64,000 bases of DNA from Fonsecaea monophora (lineage: Eukaryota > Ascomycota > Eurotiomycetes > Chaetothyriales > Herpotrichiellaceae), in NCBI RefSeq assembly GCF_001642475.1, contig NW_019174003.1, positions 1-64,000 on the forward strand, read 5' to 3'. The notes under the pieces are model-generated. The model was not told where the DNA came from, did no database searches, and worked only from the letters and a program-made list of their open reading frames with translations. Shown here one piece after another: positions 35,301-47,389 of this stretch (within the stretch, counting starts at the first letter, position 1; each line of letters opens with the position of its first letter). The position numbers and the translations under genes were made by a program.

Positions 35301-36385
35301 TGAAGCTGGTCCGACCGGACAGGTTTTTGCCCGCAGCTCAAACACTGGTCGCAGGTGTTTTTGGACCCGAAATCTTCCAGGGTACCGATGACCTAGCAAC
35401 AATTGTCAACCAAGTCAATTCCTCGATCCCAATTGCACTCTGCTCCAACCCCGGGTTTGATGCAAGCTACAAAGTCGATGCCCTTGTGGAGAAGCAGAAT
35501 GCAAACTGCGCCAATGTTGCGATGGGCTCTGATGAAAGCGTTGCAAGTGCTGACAAGGCCATCACCAGTGCCGCCGCAAATGGTACATGGGTTTTGATCA
35601 AGAATGTCCATCTCGCGCCTCAATGGCTACAGACTCTAGAGAAGCGCCTCTCGGCACTCAAACCGCATAATGACTTCAGATTGTTCCTCTCCATGGAGTC
35701 AAGCCCCAAAATACCCGTTAACCTGCTCCAAGCCTCCAGAACGCTCGTCTATGAGCAACCAGCGGGCATGAGAGCAAATATGAAAGACACACTGACTGTG
35801 GTATCCGACCGAGGCACCCGAACACCTGTCGAGAAGGGCCGGCTTTACCTTCTTCTCTGCTTCCTTCATGCCGTACTTCAAGAGCGACTAAGATATGCCC
35901 CAACTCTCGGTTGGAAAGGACTTTGGGAATTCAACGATAGTGATTACGAGTGCTGCGCTTTTATCATCGACGTCTGGATTGATGCAATCGCGCAAGGAAG
36001 ATCGAATATCGCACCTGTCAAATTACCTTGGGATCTACTTCGAAACTTGATTACCGAGATGTACGGTGGAAAGATCGATGATGAAGGCGACTTCTCATTG
36101 CTCCGTGAGATTGTCAGCAAAGTTTTCGACCCTGCAGCATATGAAAGTGACCATGAACTGGTTTCCGCTCCCGACGAGGGCCAGGCACTCAAAGTTCCCT
36201 CTGGAACGACTATCCGCGACTTCATGGGCTGGGTGGAGCAATTACCTGAGCGAGAGCCCCCAGCGTATCTAGGGCTACCTGCAAACGCGGAGAAACTATT
36301 ACTGATGGGCCAAGGAAGAGAAACAATTGGCAACCTTGCCAGGATTACGGATTTACTTGAGGAAGGAGAGCAGACCTTGTCGTAG
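23376..36385 (+). CDS. nudA: cytoplasmic dynein heavy chain, two exons
   Basis: Minus-end-directed microtubule motor for nuclear migration and retrograde transport. Exon 1 is 23376-23658, intron 23659-23705 (47 bp, GTCAGT, branch TGCTAATCC), exon 2 is 23706-36385; the product is about 4,320 aa, normal for the family. The N-terminal tail and linker run to about residue 1,850. P-loops: AAA1 GPAGTGKT at about 1916 with Walker B GCFDEFNR; AAA2 GQSASGKS at about 2211; AAA3 GPPGSGKT at about 2574; AAA4 GTSGSGKT at about 2917. The antiparallel stalk coiled coil flanks the microtubule-binding domain at about 3270-3390 (SMANPPSGVKLALESV). AAA5, AAA6 and the C-terminal domain follow. A single short 5' intron in a 13-kb gene is striking. 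AAA1 has FCCDDTFD at the sensor-like segment, a small deviation from the FNCDE version I recall; both nucleotide-binding motifs are otherwise intact. Confidence 0.97.
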
Positions 36386-37145
36386 GAGCATGGCAGCCTT
36401 TGAGTCGGCAATTTGGAAAACTGATGGGCTGAGGTTTGATTTTCATGAAACAGAAGGTTGTTTCAATCATGACCATAGAGTGTCGCTGTCCACATGGACG
36501 ATTTTCTCCTTTGTTCGAAACGAAACTGGTGTTCGCTTCGTTCATTGCAGCCGCTATTATTGAGCGCATGGCGAGAGGCGTTTGGAGGTTATGGTTTCGG
36601 GTATACCCTGTGTCGTTCCGCCGCGCTGCGGTTTCTTGTTGTAGATAGATTCCATGAAGACACTTACTTATTACATATTTTTCCCCTCCCTCGTGCTAGG
36701 CGTTTGATGAATAGAAGGTTGAGATTAGTATAGTCGAAAAAGGCACAACTTCCACGAGGCTGAATATCACGTGGCTATCTATCCCCGGAAAACCTTCCCA
36801 GGCTGAACTGCGGACACTTCACTCAATGTTAACGCTGCGGGGAGATGAAGATCGAATACACCAGGTGGCCACATCTGGTCAGGTATATACGTTTCTGCTG
36901 GAGACCAGTGCAGAAGCCTTGAGCTGAGATTCTTGCATCAATCCGGCAGCAAAAACTCGAGAGGAACGCCGAGAACGCAGACGTGAGACAGAACCAGGAT
37001 GAACTCCTCACGCCCATAACTCCGACATCTGGAACTCGTCCAACAACGAGCCCGCCATGGCTGCAGTCGATGATACTCGGCGCAGCATGATGTACACCGA
37101 CCCAGTGTCGCGATACCTCAGCCTCTTCCTTCACAATCACAGACC
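36386..37145. other. intergenic region, dynein 3' end to Arf-GEF start
   Basis: About 760 bp. A short upstream reading frame begins at 37056 (MAAVDDTRRSM) and stops just before the Arf-GEF ATG, so it could be a uORF if the transcript starts early. Otherwise no supported feature. Confidence 0.45.
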
Positions 37146-40100
37146 ATGACACCAATTGCGCTTGATATGGCCTCTGATCGAACACCGGCGATTTCAATCG
37201 ACCCAATTGCACTCATTACGCAGGAATGCATAACGATCACGTCTGCCATGCGGAAGCATGCCCGCTGGGCGCAGTCTTCGGTGTCAGCCATTCTGGGGGG
37301 AGGGGCCACAAGATTGCAAGAGAAGGACTTTCTACGCTCGTCCTCGCAAAGTCGCCGGAGCAGCAAAGGGCCTGTGATACTAGATCCTGGCATGGCCAGG
37401 CTGAACGTGCCCAACACGTCGGACGATGAAAACTCCAGCTTGGCCAGTCGATGGGGTCTGCGCGGCCGGAAGGGCAAGAGTCTGCAGGATAACCCCTTGC
37501 TGACCGCGTTTGCACGTCTGAGAAGAGATCTGGCTGGCTGTCGAGATGTGACAGCCGTGGATGCTCCCGAATTACTGCACCCTTTTCTACAGGTCATACG
37601 CAGTTCTTCGACGAGCGCCGCGATTACTAGTCTGGCGGTGATTTCGATCACAAAGTTCTTCGCATACAACATTATCACGGTCAGATCACCACGAATCTCG
37701 CAGGGGATGCACCTTCTCAGTGCGGCAATCACCCACTGCCGATTCGAAGCGAGTGACACTGCGGCAGATGAGGTCGTCCTGCTGCGTATCCTGAGGCTCA
37801 TGGAGTTGATCATATCCAGACCGGAAGGCCAGCTGCTCGGTGACGAGAGTATCTGCGAGATGATGAGTACCGGCTTAAGCATGTGCTGTCAGTCAAGGCT
37901 TTCGGAGGTCCTCAGGAGGTCTGCCGAGATGGCCATGGTCACCATGTGTCAAGTGGTGTTTAGCAGATTGAAGTCGTTAAAGGTGGAAGAGATACCAAAG
38001 TCAAGGAGTCGGTCGAATACAAGAACAACTCTGCTTAGTGCTACCGAAGAACTAAAGATTGAACCCCCCATGACAGGAAGCGTCATGGGAAATGGCGAGC
38101 CAGAACGACCAAGCGTTGACGTTAACGGACGAACCAGTGTGGAAGGCGGCACTGGATCCAAGGTTTCCACGGAACCGCAGAATACGGCCGCGCCAGCAAA
38201 GGAAGATGAGTTTGACAACGTGGAGCCATACGCCCTACCATCAATCAAAGAGCTCTTTCGCGTCCTCATTGATCTCCTTGATCCTCACGACAAAACACAC
38301 ACAGATGCAATGCGAATCATGGCTCTCAGAATCATTGACGTCGCCCTTGAGGTTTCGGGGCCTTCAATAGCGAAACAGCCTGTTTTGGCCGCACTGGTCC
38401 AGGATGATCTTTGCCGTCATTTATTCCAACTCGTTCGATCGGATAATATGGTCCTTCTGAACAGCTCTTTACGTGTCGCCGGGACATTACTGGCCACATG
38501 TCGACGGCTGCTTAAGCTGCAGCAAGAGCTGTTCCTTTCATACTTGGTGGCTTGTCTGCATCCCCGTGTAGATATCCCCCAGGAACCGGGAATTGATCCG
38601 TCGTTGTATGAGGGGGTACCTCAATCTCCCAAACTGGTGAAACCAGCACCGTCGCAGCCGAGCAGCGGTCGGTCAACCCCGGTGCCAATCAAGGACAGGC
38701 AGAAGCTGGGACTAGAAGGCGGTACTCGAAGGCCGGAGGCCAGAGAAGCGATGGTCGAAAGCATTGGCACCTTGGTCCGCATCCCTGGATTCATGGTGGA
38801 ACTTTTTCTCAACTATGACTGCGAAGTCGACCGGCAGGACCTCTGCGAAGATATGGTGGGACTTTTGTCGCGGAATGCCTTCCCGGATTCTGCCACTTGG
38901 AGCACAACCAATGTGCCTCCACTATGTCTGGATTCGTTGCTGAGCTTCATCCAATTCATGGCCGAGAGGCTTGTCCACGACACGCCAGCATGGGCACGGG
39001 AGCGGATAGACAAGCTGCGTCTGCAACGAGCGAGGAAAAAGATCATCAAAAGTGGTGCATCCAAGTTCAACGACGATCCCAAAGCAGGAGTGGCATATCT
39101 GGTGAGGAACGGCATCATAGAGAATCCAGATGATCCCGTCCAGGTGGCTCAGTTTCTGAAAGGCACCTCTCACGTCTCTAAAAAAGTGCTGGGAGAGTTT
39201 ATAACCAAGAAATCCAATGAACCGCTGCTGGTAGCATTCATCGGACTGTTTGATTTTGAGGACAAACGCATTGATGAGGCTCTTCGGGAAGTATTGGGAT
39301 CTTTCCGCCTTCCTGGGGAAGCGGCACTGATTGAACGAATCGTCAACAATTTTACCGAAAAGTACTGCAGAACCGTCTCACCCGAGGAGATCGCAGACAA
39401 GGATGCCGCCTTCGTCCTGGCCTATGCGATTATCATGCTGAACACCGATCTTTACAATCCCAACGTTGCGAAGACACAGAAGCGGATGTCGTATGAGGAT
39501 TTTGCGAGAAACCTGCGTGGTGTCAACGCAGGAAAGGACTTTTCGCCGGAACTGCTGCAGGACATCTACGAAGCCATCAAGGAGAACGAGATCATTCTTC
39601 CCGACGAGCACGAGAACAAACATGCCTTTGAATATGCCTGGAAGGAGCTCTTACTGAAGACACACAACGCCGGATCTCTGGAGCTCTGCGATACCAATGC
39701 CTTCGACGCAGAAATGTTCAAGGCAACTTGGAAACCGATCGTGGCAACTCTGTGCTATGTCTTCATGTCAGCCTCTGATGATGCCGTTTTCTCTCGAGTC
39801 GTGGTTGGTTTCGATCAATGCGCCCAGATCGCGGCCAAATACGGAGTCACTGAGGCCTTTGACCGCATTGTCTACAGCGTCAGTCACATCAGCGGATTAG
39901 CGGCAGAAATTCCTCCGAGCACTTCGTTGAATACGGAAGTTCAGGTTGGAAAGAAGAGAATCATGGTCAGTGAAATGGCCGTCAGGCTTGGAAGAGACTT
40001 TCGAGCCCAGTTAGCGACCGTATTGCTTTTCAGGATACTACAGGGTCATGAAGAAGCGGTGGGCGACACTTGGATTTACGTCGTGCGTATTCTAAGAAAC

Positions 40101-42206
40101 TTGTTTGTCAACTCGCTCATCACGTTGCCCAAGTTTGAGCAAGATGGGTTTGAAGACCTTGGTCCGATTCCTCTGCAACCACCGTCACAAGTCATCGACC
40201 GAGATGGCCGACTGAGCGATAGCGGCATCTTCTCGACGTTTACGTCGTACCTCTCAAGCTATGCCGCTGACGACCCACCGGAGCCTTCGGAGGAAGAGCT
40301 CGAGAATACCCTTTCATGTGTTGACTGTGTGAAGGCCTGCCGGCCAGACACTGTCCTGCAGCATATGGCATCACTTCCTGCTTCGCAAATCAAATCCATC
40401 GTGTCGGCTCTGCTGTCGCAGATGGAAGAAATGTCACCAGTCGTGACCGTCAAACCTGAACGGCCTATGCCTGTCACCGTCAGGGTCAATGGCCACCGCA
40501 TTCCCAAAGCCGGGCCCGAGTACGATCCTGGCTCGGTGTTTCTCCTCGAGCTTGCCACGCTGCTTACCCTGAGAGACGACAAAACCATCGCTGCAGCCGG
40601 AGAGCAACTCACAGGCGCCCTACAGAATGCGGTCAGAGATGCCTCGAATCTGCATCCTCTGGCTGCGTCGAGGGTTGTGCTTTACCTTCTTGAGTTATTG
40701 CGGTATAGCTACGTAAGTCTGACAGAGAAGTTCATGTGAAAACATCCTACTAACAAAAGGTTCTCATAGACCTACGACTTTATGCGTGCTCCTGTCGTTC
40801 TCCACGCCATATCAAGCTTCGATGACACTGTGCTTGACCGAACAGCGTCTACCATAATCCAGGGCTTCGCCAACGCCATTGGTACTTCGTCGGCCTTGCG
40901 CAACGAGATTACAAAATCTCCGGACTTTTGGTCGACGTTGCAGCGCCTCCATCAACACAAAACAGAGGCAGAGCGCGTATTTGACATCCTAGCACGCCTT
41001 TCCACCCCTTCCCCAACAAAGTCACAAGATCAGCAAGCTTTGACGGCAGATAACTTCGAATCCGCCATCTCCCTCGCAAACGACATTGCATCCGCTGGCT
41101 CAATCGGATCCATTCAAGAAAAACGCCGTGACTTTGCCGCGAAACATGGCCGGCAAGCCAAGCCTGCGAAACCCGAAGACATTGTGGTTGTTCAGCGGGC
41201 CACCAAGGCCGTGGGGCTGATCTATCAGTTGTCCGATCGTGTCCCGGGTCTCATTGATCAAAGCCATCTGGAGAGGAATGAAGCTTGGGCTGCATATTGG
41301 AGTCCGATCTTCCGAGCCCTATGTGCGCAGTGTGTCAACCCCTGTCGTGAAGTCAGACATCGTGCGTTGTCAGCCCTGCAACGCACGTTGCTCTCCGAGA
41401 CTGTAGCAGACGAAAAAGGTACGGAGCAGGACCAACACACAGAATGGACGGCAATTTTCGACGAGGTATTGTTCCCACTTACGCTTAGGTTGCTGAAGCC
41501 CGAGATATATCAGTTGGACCCGCCTGGGATGAATGAGACCCGAGCACATATGGGTGGCTTATTGTGCAAGGTTTTCCTGAGATATCTCGACAGGCTCAAC
41601 GATATCCCACTTGTTCCTCAGAGCGAAGAGGGGGAGAGCGACGATGAAAAGGAACCTGAAGGAGATGTCGACGAAGGACAGCAGAAGGCGAGCACGGCAA
41701 AGGGCCAGGGCAATGGGAACAAAATGACCGATGTCTGGATCAAAATTCTTGAGCTTCTCGACCGCCTCATGAATGCCGGCACCGTGGTTGAGCACCAAGG
41801 TGACGCGCTCGCGGAGGCGGTTCGCGAAGGTGTGAAGAACACGCTTCTCGTCATGGATGGGGCGGGCTATCTCGGTCGCCAGGAACAGGCTGCGCTGGCC
41901 AGCCAAACTCCTCGCAGCCCACGCTCTCTGGATGAGAAGGGCGAGATCCAAATCTGGCCCGAGACGGTGAGGCGCCTGGATAGATTCCTCCCGGGCCTGG
42001 TGCAGGAACTGTTTCCCCCCGAGCACGATCCGGAAGACGGTGCCCACGCCGCTGCTACTGCTGACTCCGGCGGCGGTGGTGGTGGTGGCGACGAAAATCG
42101 CAAACCCGCCCTGACGGTACAACCGGGCAACACCGCCGGGTCACGGCCGCAGACGCGAGACGGCCAAAAGGAGACCAAAAAAGTAGCGAGGGAGGGAGAG
42201 AAGTGA
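37146..42206 (+). CDS. GEA1: Sec7-domain Arf guanine nucleotide exchange factor, GEA1/GEA2-GBF1 family
   Basis: Activates Arf GTPases at the cis-Golgi for COPI coat formation; target of brefeldin A in other organisms. Exons 37146-40712 and 40770-42206, with a 57-bp intron (GTAAGT, textbook CTACTAAC branch), give 1,667 aa. The N-terminal DCB region starts IDPIALITQECITITSAM; the HUS box lies before the Sec7 domain at about 650-850, which carries the glutamic-finger motif FRLPGEA (about 719-725) and AYAIIMLNTDLYNPNV. The HDS regions follow (VFMSASDDAVFSRVVVGF), then the splice junction RYSY-TYDFMRAPVVLH. The C-terminus (last 180 residues) is acidic and Gly/Pro-rich with a GGGGGG run. The start at 37146 is the first ATG of the frame, with another at 37167. 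Whether it is GEA1 or GEA2 is not meaningful outside yeast. Confidence 0.95.
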
Positions 42207-42721
42207 ATCAGGCTCTACGGGTTCGTCACGAGTTCACGTCGATGGATCTCTGAGATAGAAGGAGAAGAAAGGGGCTGTTTTGGGGCGAAAGATATTATCT
42301 TAACTTTCTAGCTAAAAATAGGTAAATCAATTTACCTACCTACCTACCTACCTACCTACCTGAACTCTTCTAGCAGGAATCGATCTGTAGGGTAGGGAAA
42401 TAAGGGGCAGAGGAGAGGAGGACATGAACACGCGGGGGTTTATTTCATTGATTTTCATTCAACCCTTTATCTTCTCTTCTTTCCCTCAGCAGTTGTTGGA
42501 AACAGACTTATTGCGAACAGCCTCACTCTGCAGATGCAGGTTCCGTGCGTCCAGCAAACTAGTTATCCTTGCCTCGGCGAGAGTCTTCAGCTTATTTGCT
42601 TGCTTGTTTGACCTTTTGGTCCCGTTCCCCTTTTCCCAATCCGCAATTCGGTGGAACTTGTCACGCTGTGATCCGTTGCCTCTGCCCTCGTTGCACAGCC
42701 ATGTGTATGCCCCTATTCAAT
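42207..42721. other. convergent 3' region, Arf-GEF / Dicer-like 1
   Basis: Holds both 3' UTRs and a TACC microsatellite. The small plus-strand frame at 42424-42741 is not supported. Confidence 0.5.
42333..42360 (+). repeat. (TACC)7 microsatellite
   Basis: Seven perfect copies of TACC (CTAC/ACCT in other phases), preceded by AATCAATT and about 125 bp after the Arf-GEF stop codon. Confidence 0.9.
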
Positions 42722-45700
42722 CTAACCATCACACTCTGTAGTGTTGGTCCGCTTCCTCGCACAGTCGCAATTCCACCGCCTCCGGAATTCGTCCCCTGTC
42801 AATGTGCCCAGCTCCTTCAGAGCCCTCTGGCTCGCTCGGACTCTGACGTATTTCGCTCCTCGTCCTTTGGCCACGGCCACCACGTTCCTATGCACGATCC
42901 AAGCTGCGTGCATCACCACCCCAGACACAGCTTCCTCGCCATTTGGTCCTCTCAATGTGTCATCTGGGTCGTCGCCTTGTTTCTTGTCTCTCAACAAGGC
43001 GTCTGTGGTGGGTTCCACCGGACTTTCCTGCACAACGAGCGAACTCTTTCGACACTGGAATTTTTGGTCAACCAGACAACGGACGTACGTGGTTGGATGT
43101 CGATTTGCAAAGGTATCGTAGGCCTCGATATCCTCAAAGAACCATTTTACATGCTTCTCAAAGAAATTCTCAATCTCGCGATAGTCGAATCCCGAGTCGA
43201 CGAGCACAGCGCCCAGATAACTCTCGACGAGGTCAGCCAGGACTTTTGGTACATGGCCTCCAAATGCCACTCGGGTCCAGAAATCGCGGTTCACATCCTC
43301 CTCTTCCCAGGCATTCTGGACTTTGGATGCATAGCGGGCTATAACATCGTGAACACCGATGCTAGAAGCGTAGACCAGTTTGTGGAATCCCAGAACAACC
43401 GCCAATGCGGCGAGGAATTTGTTCGACACCATGGCCATTTTGTGCTCGGTCAACCATTGAGGACCACGAGTCGTGTTTGTGGAAAATAACCACCACACGC
43501 ATACCCAATCCAAGCAAGCGTCACCCAGAAATTCAAGGCGTTGAAGGTCTTGAACTGGTGAGAGCTGGTCCGAGGAGTGAGTAAATGCCGACCGAGCGAG
43601 ACGTGGCTGTTTGAAACGATAGCCGGTAGCTTCAAAGACTCTGTCCGCAATGTCATTTGCAATTGGGTCGTTCAACTCTGCTACCCACTGCGCCGGCTTG
43701 TACATTGGTAGGATCTCTTTCCACGAGGCGATGGCGTGGTCGGGATGTTCCACGAGTCTAGTGATGGCCTTGATCCCGAGGTCGAACTTTTCCTCAGCAG
43801 GCAAGTGACGACTTGTCATGATGCATGCGCCGATAGTGGCTTCGCAGACATCAGCTATGGTCTTTTTTCCCAGCGCATGCTTGCGGTGCCTGTCATTCAG
43901 TTTGATGATTCGACCTTTCTCGAGCTCCAAGAATTCAGGGTACCAAGTGTCACGCCAACGCTCGTCTGCAGAGCGGATGTAGCGAAAAAGTTCGTAGTGA
44001 GGAGAAGATGCAGTGTCATAAAGCCGTTGGTTGGAGAGCAAGTCCATACGTTTACAATGCATTCCTTCTTCGTCACATGTGGTGCGGTTGAAGACTGTGA
44101 TCGTGGTCATCATCTTGAGGAAGGCGTCACCGATGAATTCCAGTCGTTCATAGTTCATAGCCGCTCCCAATTCCTTCCCGTCGAGCTGTGCTCCAACTTC
44201 AGCCTCGTTCAGAGTTGGTAACCCGGTTTCATTCCTGTCACTCAGGGAACCATCCTCCTGAGTGAAAGCTTCCAATGCAAGTTCGAGAGGCACCTGGCCA
44301 AGGTCAAGCTTCGCAAGAGCCTCCTGGGCGATCAAATATCCCTCCAATCGATGCAGGATCGAGGGCCACAGGAGACAAGCTTGGGCCACCGAGAACGAGA
44401 TTCGACCCAATTCGAGCGGTTGAGGAGCGACATGGCATATGGCTTGCCGCGTTACACCTTTCCGGCATTTCTCCAAGAAATTGCGACCTGCTATGGCAAC
44501 CTTGGCGACCAACACGGGTTGATTTGGATCGTACGTCCTGCCGGTTGATTGGCCATCTTTTCTCTTTACTTTCCATGTGCTGTCGGAGAATTCGATGATG
44601 CTGCTCTTTAATCTCTTCTGGACCGACTTTGCACTTTCTGGAATGGGATCCCAAATAGATTTTCCTGGCAAGATGTTCCCTGTGAAATAGCGGTATCGTC
44701 CGCTTCTTGGGTCAACGAGAAATGCATTGCACCATCTCTTGGTCTGCTTCTCTGCCTCTGCCGCGCTGATGGTCTTTCCCCAGCGCTGACGGCCTTCGAC
44801 TTGCCCCGCTAAAAGCCCGTCCATGTCAACAACAGACTCAAAAGTCTCCTTCAACTCTCCTTTCGCTGGAGGTGCTAGCCAGTAGCTCATTGAAGTCGAT
44901 TTCTCAGCATAGACTTTGTTGAAAACGTCGTGAAACACACCGCGAAGAGTGAATTTCGTTAGTGCTTCGATCTGAGGCGGCGTCACTGCCACTGGGTCTC
45001 TGAGACGATTGAACTGGACCTGTTTCTCGATATCATCGTCTACAAAGACAGGAAATGTGGGAATGTCTGGAAGTGGAGTGCGTGTTAGCAGCAGCAAGCC
45101 ATCGGTGCACCAGGAGGGTGATTTTGGCCCAACGGAGACATGGGTGACAAAAAGTGCGGTTGGCAGCGTCGGCGAGGTGGCACCACTCTCAATCCAGAAA
45201 TCCGGTTTTACCTTCCTGTCGTATTCGTGCTTGTCGTGGGGGACGGCGGTTTTGGCATTGAAATTGGCTGGTTTCGCTTTGAAGAAGATGCTGTTGAGAT
45301 ATTCATCCACCAGTTGGGCTTTGCGCAACCTGAAAAGGCAATGCCAAGCAGCGGACCGCTTCGCGAGGGTTTTGTTTGTTCGCGCCTCACCCTTTGCGCC
45401 CTTGACGGCAGCGGTTCGCTCATCAGCCGTGGCAGGTAATATAACTTTATACCGAAACATGTTTTCTTCGACGTCGATCATCTCCTCGTAGACCTCTGAA
45501 GAGACCGCACCCACCTTTCTCAGGGACTCGGCATACCGACTGAGGAGTAGGAGCGAATTCGAGTAGTTGACAAGGACGCCAGCAGAGGTTTCGAAGCTGC
45601 GACAACTTGCATCGTTGGCCATCATCTGCTTCAGTTTCGAGCCCTGACCCAATAGGCGATCGGGTGGAAGCTGTTGACAGAACCTCCTTATATAATCATC

Positions 45701-47389
45701 TTGATCCAGGGCAAAATTGACCTCTGCTTCCTGAGACTGATTGCCCTTTTCGACCATGTGAACAAAAATAGAGCCCTTCATCCGTGCCCGGCCACGGCTC
45801 TGCATGTACTGAATTGGTGTTTTATACAAATCAAACCTGATCACCAAGTTGCATTGAGGTATGTCAATACCTTCTTCAGCAACACTGGTGGCAAAGATGA
45901 CGTTGATGATTCCTGTGCGGAACTTCTCCATGACAGCCTCTTGGTCTTTCCACGAACCCCTCATATTCGACTCTGGTGTGACACCCATGAGGACGCCGGG
46001 TCGTAGGTTCGGGAGAGCAAGTGAATCGAACAGGCTGCAAAGCAGAATCGCCGTCATCCGTTCCTCAACAAATACGATTGACCGAGTCGTAGCTTCACGG
46101 GCGAACCGATCCTTGAGTTCGCCATAAAGCTTCCTCACTTTGGGAGATAGATCACAATCCGAATCGACCTGTGGAGCCTCGAAGCGATGGTTTCGTATGA
46201 TCGAGACGGCCTCGCCGATTGATTTCAAAGCTGCCACACGGCTCTCGGTGTCAGGCATCACCCTATAAGTCTGGGTTCGTTCAAACTTGCGAAGCATGAC
46301 GGTGGATTCGTGCTCAGAGGTCGGAAGAGCGTGTTGCCAGACTCTATCTGCAGCCCACGCGCCGAGTTTCCGGGAAGCCGTGTGTGCGAAACGGAAGGTC
46401 GACTGCAAGTCCTCAACCAAGCCGCATAAGGGCATGAGTTGTGAGTATAGAGGAGTTTCAAACTCAGCCCCTAGTGGGGGGTACATCCATATGACATCCT
46501 CGGCTCGAGGTGCAAAGTCAAAGACGGACAGGTTATTCGTGGTCACGATCTTGCTCTGCAACAATGACTGTAAGTCCTCAGCAACTTTATCGATGTCCCG
46601 CCTCGAGTCGACAGGAGATGCCGTCATGCCGAAGATACGAGGTCTGTCCCCTTTCCACTTGACATAGTAATCTCGAATGATTTTCGAGTACGGGTGGTTC
46701 TTCTTGCAATGGTGGGCTTCGTCGAAGATCAGAAGTGAGATCTGACCCATTTTCAGGTTGGACCTCATGAGGCACGACTCTAGCACCGAAGCTGTGCACA
46801 CGACAACACTGTTTTCAGCAAAGATTTTGTCCCATTCAACCCTTTCCCACAGATTGTCCGAGGCCTCGCCGAACAGGGGGATGACGTTCTGTGACAGGTT
46901 GATGGAGAGAAACCGGGCCTGTTGTCGAGCAAGGTGGACGCTGTTGACAAGGAAGAAGACGATCTTTGCTGATTTGCCGCGACTTCGATCGATCAGTTCT
47001 TGTTGCAGGTAATGTCTGATCAGCAACGCCGCAATGAGGGTTTTGCCACTCCCAGTGTCGAGGACAGCGATTACGTTCTCTTCCTTTGCCCTTTCAAACA
47101 GTTCTTGTTGATATTCACGGGCTCGGTCGATAATCGCGTCAGACCGTTCGCTCTTCTCATGGTTGGAGGTCAGGGTCTCGTCGTCGTTGTTGGCGTGAGC
47201 GAGGAGATAGTTGTTGAGAGTTACCATGTTGTCCTCTTGCTCGGCATAGCCATCTAGATCGGTCGACTCAGGTTGGAATTCGTCCTCGGAGTCTGTGGGG
47301 TCGGCTGGCTGAGACTGAGCCAGATGATGTGTAGAGCTGTGGACCTCCACGACAGCGAGTTCATCGGTCTGCGCCATCCTGTCGAGCAT
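42722..47389 (-). CDS. dcl1: Dicer-like protein 1 (RNase III helicase)
   Basis: Cuts double-stranded RNA into small RNAs for quelling, meiotic silencing and antiviral RNAi. Intronless frame; the first ATG is 47389 (MLDRMAQ), with a second at 47377, giving 1,555 aa, matching fungal DCL1 lengths of roughly 1,500-1,600. In order: DExD/H helicase with LDTGSGKT (about 113) and the box IFDEAHH (about 221); helicase C with EEGIDIPQCNLVIRFD and QSRGRAR (about 505-530); Dicer dimerisation domain (YKVILPA, about 720); a degenerate PAZ-like region; RNase IIIa with NYERLEFIGDA (about 1080) and DVCEATIGA; RNase IIIb with LQRLEFLGDACLDW (about 1286) and LADLVESYLGA (about 1390). The acidic catalytic residues of both RNase III domains are present. 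The C-terminus ends in a dsRBD-like part and a CDCARKR tail. DEAHH, not DECHH, and the CDC tail favour DCL1 over DCL2. Confidence 0.95.
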   Translation of the reverse strand: MLDRMAQTDELAVVEVHSSTHHLAQSQPADPTDSEDEFQPESTDLDGYAEQEDNMVTLNNYLLAHANNDDETLTSNHEKSERSDAIIDRAREYQQELFERAKEENVIAVLDTGSGKTLIAALLIRHYLQQELIDRSRGKSAKIVFFLVNSVHLARQQARFLSINLSQNVIPLFGEASDNLWERVEWDKIFAENSVVVCTASVLESCLMRSNLKMGQISLLIFDEAHHCKKNHPYSKIIRDYYVKWKGDRPRIFGMTASPVDSRRDIDKVAEDLQSLLQSKIVTTNNLSVFDFAPRAEDVIWMYPPLGAEFETPLYSQLMPLCGLVEDLQSTFRFAHTASRKLGAWAADRVWQHALPTSEHESTVMLRKFERTQTYRVMPDTESRVAALKSIGEAVSIIRNHRFEAPQVDSDCDLSPKVRKLYGELKDRFAREATTRSIVFVEERMTAILLCSLFDSLALPNLRPGVLMGVTPESNMRGSWKDQEAVMEKFRTGIINVIFATSVAEEGIDIPQCNLVIRFDLYKTPIQYMQSRGRARMKGSIFVHMVEKGNQSQEAEVNFALDQDDYIRRFCQQLPPDRLLGQGSKLKQMMANDASCRSFETSAGVLVNYSNSLLLLSRYAESLRKVGAVSSEVYEEMIDVEENMFRYKVILPATADERTAAVKGAKGEARTNKTLAKRSAAWHCLFRLRKAQLVDEYLNSIFFKAKPANFNAKTAVPHDKHEYDRKVKPDFWIESGATSPTLPTALFVTHVSVGPKSPSWCTDGLLLLTRTPLPDIPTFPVFVDDDIEKQVQFNRLRDPVAVTPPQIEALTKFTLRGVFHDVFNKVYAEKSTSMSYWLAPPAKGELKETFESVVDMDGLLAGQVEGRQRWGKTISAAEAEKQTKRWCNAFLVDPRSGRYRYFTGNILPGKSIWDPIPESAKSVQKRLKSSIIEFSDSTWKVKRKDGQSTGRTYDPNQPVLVAKVAIAGRNFLEKCRKGVTRQAICHVAPQPLELGRISFSVAQACLLWPSILHRLEGYLIAQEALAKLDLGQVPLELALEAFTQEDGSLSDRNETGLPTLNEAEVGAQLDGKELGAAMNYERLEFIGDAFLKMMTTITVFNRTTCDEEGMHCKRMDLLSNQRLYDTASSPHYELFRYIRSADERWRDTWYPEFLELEKGRIIKLNDRHRKHALGKKTIADVCEATIGACIMTSRHLPAEEKFDLGIKAITRLVEHPDHAIASWKEILPMYKPAQWVAELNDPIANDIADRVFEATGYRFKQPRLARSAFTHSSDQLSPVQDLQRLEFLGDACLDWVCVWWLFSTNTTRGPQWLTEHKMAMVSNKFLAALAVVLGFHKLVYASSIGVHDVIARYASKVQNAWEEEDVNRDFWTRVAFGGHVPKVLADLVESYLGAVLVDSGFDYREIENFFEKHVKWFFEDIEAYDTFANRHPTTYVRCLVDQKFQCRKSSLVVQESPVEPTTDALLRDKKQGDDPDDTLRGPNGEEAVSGVVMHAAWIVHRNVVAVAKGRGAKYVRVRASQRALKELGTLTGDEFRRRWNCDCARKRTNTTECDG

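Noticed and set aside
42569..43489. 306-codon plus-strand frame opposite the dcl1 3' end
   Set aside because: Lies wholly antisense to the conserved RNase IIIb and C-terminal part of dcl1; a shadow frame.
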